Assembly (NCBI GenBank): GCA_964404895.1 | Contig: CAYOLV010000003.1 | Span: forward strand, 1-64,000 | Source of the DNA: JBGSUZ01 sp964404895 | GTDB lineage: Bacteria > Bacillota > Clostridia > Peptostreptococcales > Acidaminobacteraceae | DNA length: 64,000 bases | Reading direction: 5' to 3' | Shown: positions 26,167 to 34,997 of the stretch, in pieces | Numbering within the stretch: position 1 is the stretch's first letter | Layout: every line of letters begins with the position of its first letter | The notes under the pieces: model-generated | The model's input: only the letters and a program-made list of their open reading frames with translations | Database searches by the model: none | What the model was told of the DNA's origin: nothing | Translations under genes and position numbers: made by a program

Positions 26167-27499
26167 CTGATCCCACCTCCTTCGTTAAGAATAAAACCGC
26201 TGCAATGGCAATAAATATAGCCCCGTTCGCTAGCAGTGCCAATAAGTAAGGTACCAACTGGTTAAAATCGTATCCCATCATATTGAACAGATAAGCCTTT
26301 AAAATAATCCCGTTAAAGAGATATTGATTGATCGTTTGAATGATTTGTGGCATTTGCTCAATCGGCAAATAAGAACCGCCAAAGAGTGCAAGAACTTGAA
26401 TCAACCCATTTTGAAGGACATTTGAAATTTTGTAACTCTGGGTGACGCTGCCAATCATACAAAGGAGTATTCCTAAACTGCTGATGGTAAAAATGCTTGC
26501 CGCTGAAATGGCCAGGACGTTGAGAGGGTTGCCCCAATCAATACCAAATACCACTCTGGCGTAGACTACCATGGCAAAAATTTGTGCCGCCGCAACAACT
26601 CCAATGACCTTCATCTTACTTAAAATAATCAGGTAAGGGGGTACGCCTGCAATTAAGTGGCGGTCATAGGTAAAACTATCCTTTTCTTCCAACACCATAG
26701 GTCCTCCCATGGCGGCTACGAACATCAGAAACATAGAAATCATGGCAATGGCATAGTAGCCTTTGGAATCTATAGGTTTTGTGCCTGTAACCGTGGTCTG
26801 CTGAATTTTACCCGTTGCTGCGCCCTTTTCTTTGGCGTCTTGCCCGATGCTGGCAAAATCCACCTTGATGTCATACTGAATCATTTGTTCAATGGTGACA
26901 TTCTTTTCATTGATGACTTGATTCATCTGTTCTACATAGCCATTCATAAGGGCCTTCAAGATAGTGCTGCTCATGAGCATTTTCTCATTTGGCATAAGAG
27001 AAATGGCCGTTTCATTTCTGAAGGGTGTGATCAAGTTAAGGGTCATGTCTCTGGTAAAGTTCTCTGACAAAATAACGATGCCCACGATTTCATCTTTTTC
27101 CATTTTTGCCTGTGCTTCTTCAAGGCTCATGATTTTGTATTGAGCCATTTTTTTGATATCCTTTGCTCCGAGAAAATCTTCAAAAAAGATTTTTCTTGGG
27201 TTTAGGTCGTTGTAATTCTCTTGAATCATTTGAACATTGTCTCCAGTGAGCATACCGCTGCCAATGGGACTTGATGCCAAGTATTTCATAAAATCTTCAA
27301 CTGGGTAGTCTGCAAGATCCTTGTCTACAATGGCAAACTGGATGGCGTCCACTTCTGTGGCATCGCCTAAGCTGAACATGGACTGTAGGGCAAAACCTAA
27401 AATAGTGGTAATGACAATGGGCATAGCGAACAGGGTAATCCATGCCCCCTTGTCTCTGAAAAAGCGTCTCAGATCCTTGATGATGAGATGTTTAAGCAT
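26123..27499 (-). CDS. ABC-2 type exporter permease (first of pair)
   Basis: About 458 residues, same architecture as the next gene: N-terminal helix, long external domain (about residues 40-245), then a C-terminal helical bundle with YDRHLIAGVPPYLIILSK. The start is placed at the ATG at 27499, 8 nt after GGAGG; the GTG three codons earlier directly abuts the ribosome site. It lies 12 nt downstream of the ATPase gene and overlaps the second permease. Confidence 0.88.
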   Translation of the reverse strand: MLKHLIIKDLRRFFRDKGAWITLFAMPIVITTILGFALQSMFSLGDATEVDAIQFAIVDKDLADYPVEDFMKYLASSPIGSGMLTGDNVQMIQENYNDLNPRKIFFEDFLGAKDIKKMAQYKIMSLEEAQAKMEKDEIVGIVILSENFTRDMTLNLITPFRNETAISLMPNEKMLMSSTILKALMNGYVEQMNQVINEKNVTIEQMIQYDIKVDFASIGQDAKEKGAATGKIQQTTVTGTKPIDSKGYYAIAMISMFLMFVAAMGGPMVLEEKDSFTYDRHLIAGVPPYLIILSKMKVIGVVAAAQIFAMVVYARVVFGIDWGNPLNVLAISAASIFTISSLGILLCMIGSVTQSYKISNVLQNGLIQVLALFGGSYLPIEQMPQIIQTINQYLFNGIILKAYLFNMMGYDFNQLVPYLLALLANGAIFIAIAAVLFLTKEVGSDVAHRQTQAVDTAE

Positions 27500-27511
27500 G
27501 TGTGACACCTC

Positions 27512-28444
27512 CTAGTCCCTGAGGGCTTTCCCAGTAAGTTTGAGGAACACCGTTTCCAAATTTGGTTTTTTGACTTCAAAGGCACTGACCGTCATTTTTA
27601 AAGTGGCCATTTGTTGAAGCAGGTCTGAAACCACTGTGCCGCCTGGGTCTACCCGAAGCTCCAAAGCCAACTCTCCTGCAGTGACCGCTTGCACTTGAGG
27701 GTGTCTTTTCAATACCTCTACGGTATCTTTTTCCAAGGTTTCAAAGCTCACTTTCAAGGTTTGGTGGTCTGCCACAGAATTGGTCAGGCTTTCTTGATTG
27801 CCTTCTGCAATGATTTTGCCTTCGTCCATAATGTAAATTTCTCGGCAGAGATATTCCACTTCTTCCATATAGTGACTGGTATAAATAATGGTCATCCCTT
27901 CCTCATTGAGGCGTTTTACCGTGCTGAGAATGTGATTTCTCGACTGAGGGTCAATCCCTACTGTAGGCTCATCCATTATGAGAAGTTCGGGTTGGTGAAG
28001 GAGTGCCGCCCCAATATTGATCCGTCTTTGCATACCGCCTGAGTAGTTCTTTACAGGGTCTTTGAGACGGTCGTCTATACCGATAATTTCTGACACTTCT
28101 TCGATTCGTTTTTTCAATGCTGCGCCTCTCATGCCATAGACACTGCCCCAGTATTTTAAGTTTTCAATCCCGGAAAGGTCTTTGTAGAGGGCTATATTTT
28201 GAGGTACAATTCCCATTTTTCGTTGAATGGCTTTGGCATTTTTGAGTATGCTTTCTCCACCGTAGAAGATATCCCCTGAGGTGGGTCTAACCAAGGTTGA
28301 AATCATGCTGATGGTGGTGGACTTGCCAGCGCCATTGGGCCCGAGGAGCCCTATGACCTCCCCTTTTTCCACGCTTAAATTCACGCCGTCTACTGCTGTA
28401 AAATTTCCAAATCGCTTAAAAATATCTTTCGTTTGCAACAACAT
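27512..28444 (-). CDS. ABC-2 exporter ATPase
   Basis: A 310-residue ABC ATPase with Walker A GPNGAGKST (about residues 35-43), Q-loop GIVPQNIALY, signature SGGMQRR, Walker B LLIMDEPTVGID and switch His in YTSHYMEE. A C-terminal extension of about 80 residues is typical of drug or antibiotic exporters. It follows the lipoprotein gene by 11 nt and drives the two permeases downstream. Confidence 0.93.
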   Translation of the reverse strand: MLLQTKDIFKRFGNFTAVDGVNLSVEKGEVIGLLGPNGAGKSTTISMISTLVRPTSGDIFYGGESILKNAKAIQRKMGIVPQNIALYKDLSGIENLKYWGSVYGMRGAALKKRIEEVSEIIGIDDRLKDPVKNYSGGMQRRINIGAALLHQPELLIMDEPTVGIDPQSRNHILSTVKRLNEEGMTIIYTSHYMEEVEYLCREIYIMDEGKIIAEGNQESLTNSVADHQTLKVSFETLEKDTVEVLKRHPQVQAVTAGELALELRVDPGGTVVSDLLQQMATLKMTVSAFEVKKPNLETVFLKLTGKALRD

Positions 28445-28455
28445 ACGAATCCCTC

Positions 28456-29487
28456 CTATTGGATCAAATCTTTGAATACCGATGGCATCTGTTGATTGAG
28501 TTCTTCTGTGGTAAAGACTTGGTCTGCAGTAATTTCAGGGAATTCAAGGGTGACAGGCTTATCGAGACTGCTGAATACGGTATTCATGTGGAAAGTCATA
28601 CTTTTCAGAGGACTATCCTTTTCAAAACCGCTCATGACCAGTTCAACGCCTTCTTGCACAATGTATCCATCTGCGTCTATATCACATGAAAGGGTGTAGG
28701 ATTCGATGTTCATGCCATTGTCGAATAGGGTTAAGTTTTCCGCTGTCAGCTCGTTAATTTCAGCTTCTGTACTGCCATTTTTGATGGCATCCGCTTTAAT
28801 TTTCTCTAATTGGGTCTGCATCATTTTTTGAATGCTCGGGTCGAGGAATATGATCTTTTGAGAATCCGTCATGGCCTTTTTAATGGCATCTCCGGGAACG
28901 TCAATGACCATGTGTTTTGCCTTAATGTCGCCAGAATCTGTGGCTATGATCACATCGCCTACGGATTTAACGCTTTCACGAGTTGCCAACTGGCTCCAAA
29001 TGTCGCTTAATGCTTTTTTTGTGCTGTCGCTGATGGTTGGCATAGGGCTGTTAGAAGGGTTAGCCCCTGTTTGATTGACTAAAGTTTCAAGGTTAATATA
29101 TTTTTTCAGGACTGGGTATTTGATGTAATGGGTGTCGCCGTTGCCGTAGTAGGTGAAATCAAACCCTATCCCGCCCAGATTGACCCATGCATCGCTGATC
29201 ATGGCATTTTTCGTTTTGTCCTCTGTGGTCTTGCCTTTAAACTCAAATTGTTTGAGGTAGTTAATAGATTTGAGCTGTTCCTCTGTCATTTGGCTGGTGT
29301 CCACGTCACTTTCCATTTTGATGGTCATGTCGTAAACCGCTGTGTTCGCCGCTTCCGTTTTTTCTTCTGCCTTTCTGTACTGCTCGTAGGCATTGGACTG
29401 GCAACCTAAGCTAAGTCCAGCAATTAGACCGATTGTCAGTACCAGTGCGCCACCTTTTTTGATTGTATTTCTATATTGTTTCAACAT
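28456..29487 (-). CDS. Lipoprotein of an ABC-exporter operon
   Basis: 343 residues. The signal peptide ends with lipobox SLGC, so the protein is anchored on the outer face of the membrane. The body resembles the LolA/LppX-like or DUF6612 fold seen in Firmicute lipoproteins (alternating beta strands, with NLGGIGFDFTYYGNGD and VIVQEGVELVMSGF-like strands); this assignment is tentative. The start at 29487 has GGAGG 8 nt upstream, and the longer frame includes the ribosome site. It is first in the operon with ATPase and two permeases, so it may deliver or collect a lipid-like substrate. Confidence 0.75.
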   Translation of the reverse strand: MLKQYRNTIKKGGALVLTIGLIAGLSLGCQSNAYEQYRKAEEKTEAANTAVYDMTIKMESDVDTSQMTEEQLKSINYLKQFEFKGKTTEDKTKNAMISDAWVNLGGIGFDFTYYGNGDTHYIKYPVLKKYINLETLVNQTGANPSNSPMPTISDSTKKALSDIWSQLATRESVKSVGDVIIATDSGDIKAKHMVIDVPGDAIKKAMTDSQKIIFLDPSIQKMMQTQLEKIKADAIKNGSTEAEINELTAENLTLFDNGMNIESYTLSCDIDADGYIVQEGVELVMSGFEKDSPLKSMTFHMNTVFSSLDKPVTLEFPEITADQVFTTEELNQQMPSVFKDLIQ

Positions 29488-29508
29488 TTTCATCGCCTCC
29501 ATGGTTAA

Positions 29509-29583
29509 ATCATACGCTGATTTGCATTTTTGTGCATCTCACGTAAGTCATTGCTTATGGAAGTTAGGGGTGACTTAAGTCAC
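29509..29583 (-). promoter_or_regulatory. Promoter/operator region of the lipoprotein-ABC operon
   Basis: A perfect 14-bp palindrome GTGACTTAAGTCAC lies at 29570-29583, and a second TAAGTCA half-site lies near 29544. A weak promoter (-35 TGCACA 29531-29536, 16-bp spacer, -10 TATGAT 29509-29514) follows on the minus strand. The palindrome is a good candidate operator. Its regulator is not identified. Confidence 0.45.
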
Positions 29584-29607
29584 TTATTGAATTTTATTCT
29601 CATGAAG

Positions 29608-30408
29608 CTAAAACATTTCAAGGACGCCATTCTTGCGGGCAAGCTTTTCCATCTTTTTAAACAGTACGGTGGCAATTGCCATAAAAACCAAGCCCGTTAA
29701 AATTTCGCCTAGCAGAAGGTTGTAATTTTGCGAGAGCATTTCCCCTTGCAACAGTCTGCGACAAAGTTCTATGCTGCGAGTCAGCGGTAAACATGCGGAC
29801 ACCCACTGAAGGAACTCCGGCAGCAATTTGATTGGAAAATTGGCTCCAGTCAGCCCCAAAAGTGTCATGGAGGCTAAATTGAGAAGCATGTTCAGGTCTC
29901 TGGTCACCATGCCAAAACAGGCGATGATCAGACCAAAAGCCATCGCTGAAAAGGAGGCTATAAATAAGACCAAGATGAGCGAGGGTAGTATTTGAAGGGG
30001 CAGTCTGAACCCGAAGAGTAAGGCGCCTACGCCAAAGCCAATTCCCATGGCAACTAACCCGTCTAGAATGTGAAGAATGGCTCTAGGCAGCAAAATACCC
30101 ATAGGGTCTGAGGGTGATGCCACCAATAATTTCAGCGTGCTTTGGTTCTTCTCTGAACTCAGTTGGGAGCCTACTTCAAAGATGGCATTGAAATAGGTCA
30201 ACACCAACACATTGCCTATAATCCAGTAGGACACATCGTAGTCTGGTTGGGCGTAGTGAGCCGCTAGGGTAAAGCAAATGAGCTGTGCCAGAGGCGCGCC
30301 AATATTGACAAACAAGTACTGTTGCAAGGTCATGGCGCCAAACATGCTTTTGTATGAGAAGGTGGCTTTTCGAATAAATCTTTTTGTTGCGTCTATGTAA
30401 CCGTTCAT
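29608..30408 (-). CDS. ABC-2 type permease (second of pair)
   Basis: A 266-residue, six-helix NodJ/DrrB-type permease. It starts with a TAATG overlap at the stop of the first permease, with GGAGG inside that gene, so the two are coupled. It has SEKNQSTLKLLVASPSDP as coupling loop. Together with its neighbour and the NatA-like ATPase it makes an exporter; the substrate is unknown. Confidence 0.87.
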   Translation of the reverse strand: MNGYIDATKRFIRKATFSYKSMFGAMTLQQYLFVNIGAPLAQLICFTLAAHYAQPDYDVSYWIIGNVLVLTYFNAIFEVGSQLSSEKNQSTLKLLVASPSDPMGILLPRAILHILDGLVAMGIGFGVGALLFGFRLPLQILPSLILVLFIASFSAMAFGLIIACFGMVTRDLNMLLNLASMTLLGLTGANFPIKLLPEFLQWVSACLPLTRSIELCRRLLQGEMLSQNYNLLLGEILTGLVFMAIATVLFKKMEKLARKNGVLEMF

Positions 30409-31199
30409 TAAAACACCTCCAACGTGGCTTGTATGCGCACTTCCTTGTCTATGCGTTCAAAGAGAAAAATAGCTATTACCATGTATATGACGGACACAAC
30501 AATAAGTCCGCCTACATAAGGCATCACTTCAGAAGCGCTGCCGCCTCGCACGCCAAACTGAAGTATTTTGACTGCCCAAGTAGGGGACAAGGTATATGAA
30601 AACCACTGCACTGCTTTTGGCAACAACTCTACAGGAAAGAGAATGCCGCAAAGAATGTAGACGGGGTGTTCTAAAAAATTCATGAGGACTCTGGCATTTC
30701 TAGAAAGGGTAAACAGTCCTGCAAAGAAGTAGGCAATGGCAATGAGGGAAAGGGTCATAAGGGACAAGCCCACTGCCAGCCATAAGGGGGAGGCAATGAC
30801 TAAGGGTTTTCCAAAGCCGATGCTGACCACACCTATGCTGATGATAATACTCACCAGCCCCCAAGCTGAGTTGCCTAAAATTTTGCCTAGAATTATCCAT
30901 TTAAATCCCACTGGGGCTGCAAATAAATTTTCTAAGGTGCCGTACCATCTTTCCCTGTGAACGTCACTGGCTGAGGAAAAACAGATACTGCTCCAAAAAG
31001 CGGAAAGACCACTACCTAGGACGGCAAACAACATGAACTCTTCAGGTGATTTATTCAGGTACATCATGCCAAGGAGCAGACCAAAGACAATGGGCTGGGC
31101 GATGACACAAAACTTAAACATGGGTCTTCCAATAGAGGTCTGAAACTGTTGAAAACCGCTGCTTACGAGGACTTGTAAAATATTCTTAAAGTTAGCCAA
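30408..31199 (-). CDS. ABC-2 type permease (first of pair)
   Basis: About 263 residues, six membrane helices, with coupling loop RERWYGTLENLFAAPVGFKW. The longest frame begins at a TTG at 31214, but GGGGGGAG lies inside it and a second TTG at 31199 (MANFKNIL) fits better. Either way it overlaps the end of the ATPase gene, implying coupled translation. It pairs with the next permease. Confidence 0.85.
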   Translation of the reverse strand: MANFKNILQVLVSSGFQQFQTSIGRPMFKFCVIAQPIVFGLLLGMMYLNKSPEEFMLFAVLGSGLSAFWSSICFSSASDVHRERWYGTLENLFAAPVGFKWIILGKILGNSAWGLVSIIISIGVVSIGFGKPLVIASPLWLAVGLSLMTLSLIAIAYFFAGLFTLSRNARVLMNFLEHPVYILCGILFPVELLPKAVQWFSYTLSPTWAVKILQFGVRGGSASEVMPYVGGLIVVSVIYMVIAIFLFERIDKEVRIQATLEVF

Positions 31200-32079
31200 G
31201 TGCGCTCCCCCCAATCATTTCAACGTATACATCTTCCAAGGTCACTTCTAAGTCCTTGATTTTATGTGCCCGTTCCAATACAATTTTGGCTCTCATGGAC
31301 TCATCTATTCTACTTTTCAACCCTTCAACCGTGTCTAGAGCGATGATTTCACCGTAATTGATGATTGCAATTCGGTCGCACAGTTCCTCGGCTTCCGGCA
31401 TATAGTGGGTGGTTAAAAGAACAGTGGTGCCTGCATCTGCAATTTGTCTAACAATTTGCTTTAAGGCTCTGGCGCCAATAGGGTCAAGACCTATAGAGGG
31501 TTCGTCCAGAAAAATAATTTCTGGATTGTTGAGTAGCGCCCTGGCAATTTGCAGCCGTTGTTTCATGCCCTTGGAATAGGTTTCAACTTTACGCTTTCTT
31601 ACCTCTGTCAGTTCCACCATTTCAAAAACTCTGTCCAGCAGTTTGGGTTGCTCTGATCTTGGAATTTTATAGAGATCTGCAAAATACTTTAAATTATCTT
31701 CTCCACTGAGTCTCCAGTATAGGCTTCGTTCCCCACCGAATATAAAATTGATTCTGTGCCGAATTTGTTTTTCATCGCCAAAAGCATTAAAGCCTAAGAC
31801 TTGGGCTGTTCCTTCTGTGGGGGCGAGCAAGGTAGTCAAAATTTTGATAGTGGTGGTCTTGCCAGCTCCGTTAGGCCCTAGAAGACCGAATATTTCTCCT
31901 TTGTGCACATCAAAACTGATGCCCTTAACGGCTTCTACCCACTTGGTTTCTTGACCCAGCAGACCGATCTTCGTTTTATAAGACCGCTTCATGTCCTTGA
32001 CGTGGATGACCACTGGTTCGTTCTTAAAATCTTTGACATTACCCTTACAACTGCCATTTGCCTTATCTTGAGTTGACAT
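31192..32079 (-). CDS. NatA/DrrA-like ABC exporter ATPase
   Basis: A 295-residue ATPase with Walker A GPNGAGKTT (about residues 69-77), signature YSKGMKQRLQIARAL (Lys in place of the usual Gly in SGG, as in many NatA-type proteins), Walker B IIFLDEPSIGLDP and TTHYMPEAEELC. An unusual Lys-rich N-terminal tail of about 30 residues precedes the domain. GGAGG lies 7 nt before the ATG. The 42-bp dyad directly upstream suggests control by the ArsR-like gene next door. Confidence 0.92.
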   Translation of the reverse strand: MSTQDKANGSCKGNVKDFKNEPVVIHVKDMKRSYKTKIGLLGQETKWVEAVKGISFDVHKGEIFGLLGPNGAGKTTTIKILTTLLAPTEGTAQVLGFNAFGDEKQIRHRINFIFGGERSLYWRLSGEDNLKYFADLYKIPRSEQPKLLDRVFEMVELTEVRKRKVETYSKGMKQRLQIARALLNNPEIIFLDEPSIGLDPIGARALKQIVRQIADAGTTVLLTTHYMPEAEELCDRIAIINYGEIIALDTVEGLKSRIDESMRAKIVLERAHKIKDLEVTLEDVYVEMIGGSALG

Positions 32080-32093
32080 TTCAAACCCTCCTT

Positions 32094-32135
32094 GTATATT
32101 AGACGCTCATCTTATAAGATTAATATCTAATATAC
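32094..32135 (-). promoter_or_regulatory. 42-bp dyad operator of the ABC exporter operon
   Basis: Outer arms GTATATTAGA / TCTAATATAC (32094-32103 and 32126-32135) and inner palindrome ATCTTATAAGAT (32109-32120) share exactly the same centre. It lies 15 nt before the ATPase start codon, between the ATPase gene and the terminator of the ArsR-like regulator. The position and ATAT-rich symmetry fit an ArsR-family operator. Confidence 0.6.
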
Positions 32136-32178
32136 TTTTTATAGGCTATTCTGTCAATCCTTTCGCCCACTTGAACGC

Positions 32179-32232
32179 AAAAAATCCCTTGAGAGGGTTT
32201 AGGAAATGGACTCCTATAACTCAATCAAGGGA
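32179..32232 (-). terminator. Terminator overlapping the end of the ArsR-like gene
   Basis: Arms TCCCTTGA (32185-32192) and TCAAGGGA (32225-32232) pair. On the minus strand the stem ends in six Ts. The 5' arm is inside the last codons of the regulator gene, so the regulator is a separate transcript from the exporter. Confidence 0.75.
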
Positions 32233-33236
32233 CTTCTAATAAATTGATCTACTTGCTGAAAAAGGTTTCTGACTGCATTCATGTTCGCACTGAAGTATTT
32301 TATTTGCTTCACTTGCTCCAAATTGATAAAACCTTTTTGCTTCAACACTTCTAAATGGTGAGATACCGTGGCCGTGGTCAACCCTGTTGCCTCGGCTATT
32401 TCTTTGCCATACATGGGTTTCATATACAGCATTTTGAGTATTTTCAGCCGGTTTGAATCTGATAAAAGCTTCATGACCTCGGCCATGTCTTCAGAGGTTT
32501 GCAACTGGCTTCCCGGTTTTCTATGAAGACCTTGTATATAAATCATTCTTTGATCGTCCATGAGCCTTAAGCGGTAAGGACTGACAAAATAAACGGGTAC
32601 AAACTCATAATGCTCATAGTCGGCAATGTTCCAAAACGGTTTTCCCATAAGCTCTTGCCCGTAAGACAGTGGGTGTCGATCTTTCATGCCCTCCTGCCAC
32701 TGAGAAAGGTAGTTATGATACAGCCCTTCTTCCTTGGCTTTGTTTATAGCGGCATCAAAAAAGGGGTCCTCGTCTAAGTCTAAAGACAAGGCTTTAAGGC
32801 TTAAAATAAATGATCTAAAGTTGAACAGTGTCTTAACCAGCTCGCTATTCACGTCCTTTTTCCCTGCGGTTTCAAGACAGCACTTAAAATTGTCTAAAGA
32901 CTTCAACCCCTCTTCAGCCTCTTTTAAGTCGATGTAACTGCCTAACCAAAGCACCAATAAAGCTTCCTCTGTCTCATTTTCAATGGACTGCCAAAACTGA
33001 TGGATGTCTTGCCTCTCACTGCAGCAAAGTGCCAATTCAAGGGTTGAAAGTTCAAAATGACTATTGCCTTTAAAAAGATTCAACAGTCTATTGTGCTTTT
33101 TAATGGTTGCGCCAAAAGGCTCGAGGTCAATGGTCTCCAAGTGGTTCGATGGGTGCAAGATGGCATCCATTAGGCTGAGATTTTCCAGAACTCGGCTATA
33201 TTCAATTGTCAAAGTATGCCTAAAAGCAACCTTCAT
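32214..33236 (-). CDS. ArsR-like winged-helix transcriptional regulator with long N-terminal domain
   Basis: 340 residues. The C-terminal about 90 residues are a clear ArsR-type winged helix (SDSNRLKILKMLYMK, KEIAEATGLTTATVSHHLEVL, GFINLEQVKQIKYF). The N-terminal about 245 residues are helical and probably sense the signal; no metal-binding Cys cluster is seen. The start at 33236 has GGGAGG 6 nt upstream. It probably represses the adjacent exporter through the dyad. Two copies of AGCTTGnTTTAA (around 33259 and 33275) in its own leader may be an autoregulatory site. Confidence 0.82.
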   Translation of the reverse strand: MKVAFRHTLTIEYSRVLENLSLMDAILHPSNHLETIDLEPFGATIKKHNRLLNLFKGNSHFELSTLELALCCSERQDIHQFWQSIENETEEALLVLWLGSYIDLKEAEEGLKSLDNFKCCLETAGKKDVNSELVKTLFNFRSFILSLKALSLDLDEDPFFDAAINKAKEEGLYHNYLSQWQEGMKDRHPLSYGQELMGKPFWNIADYEHYEFVPVYFVSPYRLRLMDDQRMIYIQGLHRKPGSQLQTSEDMAEVMKLLSDSNRLKILKMLYMKPMYGKEIAEATGLTTATVSHHLEVLKQKGFINLEQVKQIKYFSANMNAVRNLFQQVDQFIRSPLIEL

Positions 33237-33319
33237 GAGATACCTCCCCCCTGACAAAGCTTGGTTTAATCATAGCTTGTTTTAAAAGATTGGGCAATAC
33301 GATTCAGGAGAGATAAGGC

Positions 33320-34117
33320 TTATTTCAAAAATTCCTTTACAGCGTTCCAGTATTCTTGATGATTGGAATTACTGTCCAACAGAGTGCTTGAACCATGGCG
33401 ACCACTTTCTTTAGGTATGAAAAATGAACTGCCTTTTGAAGTAACTGCCTCTGAAATACCTTTCCAATCCCCAATTTCTTCTCTGGCAGAAGTAATGAAA
33501 ACTGGACAAGTAACTTCTTTGGCAAAATCTGCTATGGTTTTGTCCTCCATACTGAAATACTCTCCAGGTGAAAAAGCAAGAAGTCCGTCTATTTGATCGC
33601 TATGCTTTGCCGCTAACACAAATACCAGTGACGCGGAATAAGAGCTGCCCCAAACATATAAAGTTTCTGGCTTATAATTCTCATTGACATAGTTAAATGC
33701 CGCTTCCAAGTCTGGAAACGCTTCTTCATATTGAGTCGATAAGTGCATTTTCATAGCAGATTTATTGGTTTTGTTCACAATGCCTTGATAGCTACTGCCT
33801 GATCTTTGATCTACTGCCATGCAGTTATAACCCATTTCATTCAGCTTTGGCGCAATTTGTCGATATTCTCCACGGCTATAACCTGCTTGGTGAAAGAGTA
33901 TGATAAAAGGTGCTTTTTCGTTTGGCGTCATATATAGATCTGCGGTTACCTCCACCTTATCTGCAGCTAGAAACTGCAGGGTTTTGATTTCTGTTACCTG
34001 AGTCTCTACCTCCGTGACTTTGCTCTTATCTGTCATAAAATACAGCCCTCCTCCAACCACTATAATGCCCCCTAAAACGATGACTACTGCTACGATTGCA
34101 ATGAATGGATTTCTCAT
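33320..34117 (-). CDS. Membrane-anchored alpha/beta hydrolase (paralogue 1)
   Basis: 265 residues. An N-terminal signal/anchor helix (about residues 5-28) is followed by an alpha/beta hydrolase domain: LFHQAGYSRGEYR (oxyanion region), nucleophile elbow GSSYSAS (about 150), FSPGEYF, and a late GRHGSS His. The closest resemblance is to dienelactone-hydrolase or acyl-peptidase-like esterases; the substrate is unknown. It is clearly a paralogue of the gene at 34998-35789, with the opposite-strand hydrolase between them. Confidence 0.83.
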   Translation of the reverse strand: MRNPFIAIVAVVIVLGGIIVVGGGLYFMTDKSKVTEVETQVTEIKTLQFLAADKVEVTADLYMTPNEKAPFIILFHQAGYSRGEYRQIAPKLNEMGYNCMAVDQRSGSSYQGIVNKTNKSAMKMHLSTQYEEAFPDLEAAFNYVNENYKPETLYVWGSSYSASLVFVLAAKHSDQIDGLLAFSPGEYFSMEDKTIADFAKEVTCPVFITSAREEIGDWKGISEAVTSKGSSFFIPKESGRHGSSTLLDSNSNHQEYWNAVKEFLK

Positions 34118-34216
34118 GATTTATACCTCCAACGGATTTGAAATCTGGATTTAGAATTCACTTTATGATACATTTAATTTGTTAGACGTAAAATTTTTTT
34201 AAAGGAGTGAGTTTAA

Positions 34217-34981
34217 ATGGTATGGTCCATTTTCGAACACGAATGCAATCTGATTGATGTTAAAAATGTTAGTATAGCTGGAATCCCCACTTTGAAGTTC
34301 CGACCTAAAGATGCCATAGGTTTGCTACCGACCGTTATTGTGTATCATGGTTGGCATTCTAGCAAAGAATTTGAGCGTTTTGAGGCAATGACCATCGCAA
34401 CACACGGCTATCAAGTTTTTGTACCCGATGCTCTCTATCATGGCGACAGAGGCGCTATTGACTATGACACGCCTGGGGTTATTGATAAAACACTTTGGCC
34501 AATCATTCTGCAGAGTGTCAGTGAGTCCGATGGATTCATTTCAGCAATTATTGAAGAACACGAGACCGACCCAAGTCGCATTGGGCTTATGGGTACTTCT
34601 ATGGGAGCTATCACCGCTGGAAGTATTTTTGCTAAACACAGCCAGTTAAAATGCTTTGTTGGATATATAGGCACATTGGCCTGGGAAGAAGCCACAAAAA
34701 GAGGCGTATTGCCTGAACCAGGCATGCTTCACAGGGAAATTCTTAGCAGTGATCCTTTAAATAATCTGGACACCTTAGCAGAGCGCCCCATCCTTATGTG
34801 TAATGGCAAAGCGGACACCAGTATCCCTTTTGAGATTCAATCTTATGCCTATGAACAACTTAAGCCTTATTACAAGCTACACCCAGAAAGACTCGTTTTA
34901 ATTGGTTGGGATGGTCTTCCACATACTGTAGCCATGTCTATGTATCAACAAGGGGTCATGTGGCTAAAGAATTATTTATAA
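34217..34981 (+). CDS. Alpha/beta hydrolase, prolyl-oligopeptidase/YtmA-like
   Basis: A 254-residue cytosolic hydrolase: VYHGWHSSKEFERFE (oxyanion HG), nucleophile GTSMGA (about residue 129), Asp in CNGKADTSIPFE, His in GLPHTVA. It has no signal peptide. AAAGGAG lies 9 nt before the ATG. It is the first plus-strand gene of the window and lies between two minus-strand hydrolase paralogues. Esterase or peptidase activity is likely, but the substrate is unknown. Confidence 0.85.
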   Translation: MVWSIFEHECNLIDVKNVSIAGIPTLKFRPKDAIGLLPTVIVYHGWHSSKEFERFEAMTIATHGYQVFVPDALYHGDRGAIDYDTPGVIDKTLWPIILQSVSESDGFISAIIEEHETDPSRIGLMGTSMGAITAGSIFAKHSQLKCFVGYIGTLAWEEATKRGVLPEPGMLHREILSSDPLNNLDTLAERPILMCNGKADTSIPFEIQSYAYEQLKPYYKLHPERLVLIGWDGLPHTVAMSMYQQGVMWLKNYL

Positions 34982-34997
34982 AGGTGCAGAACTGAGC

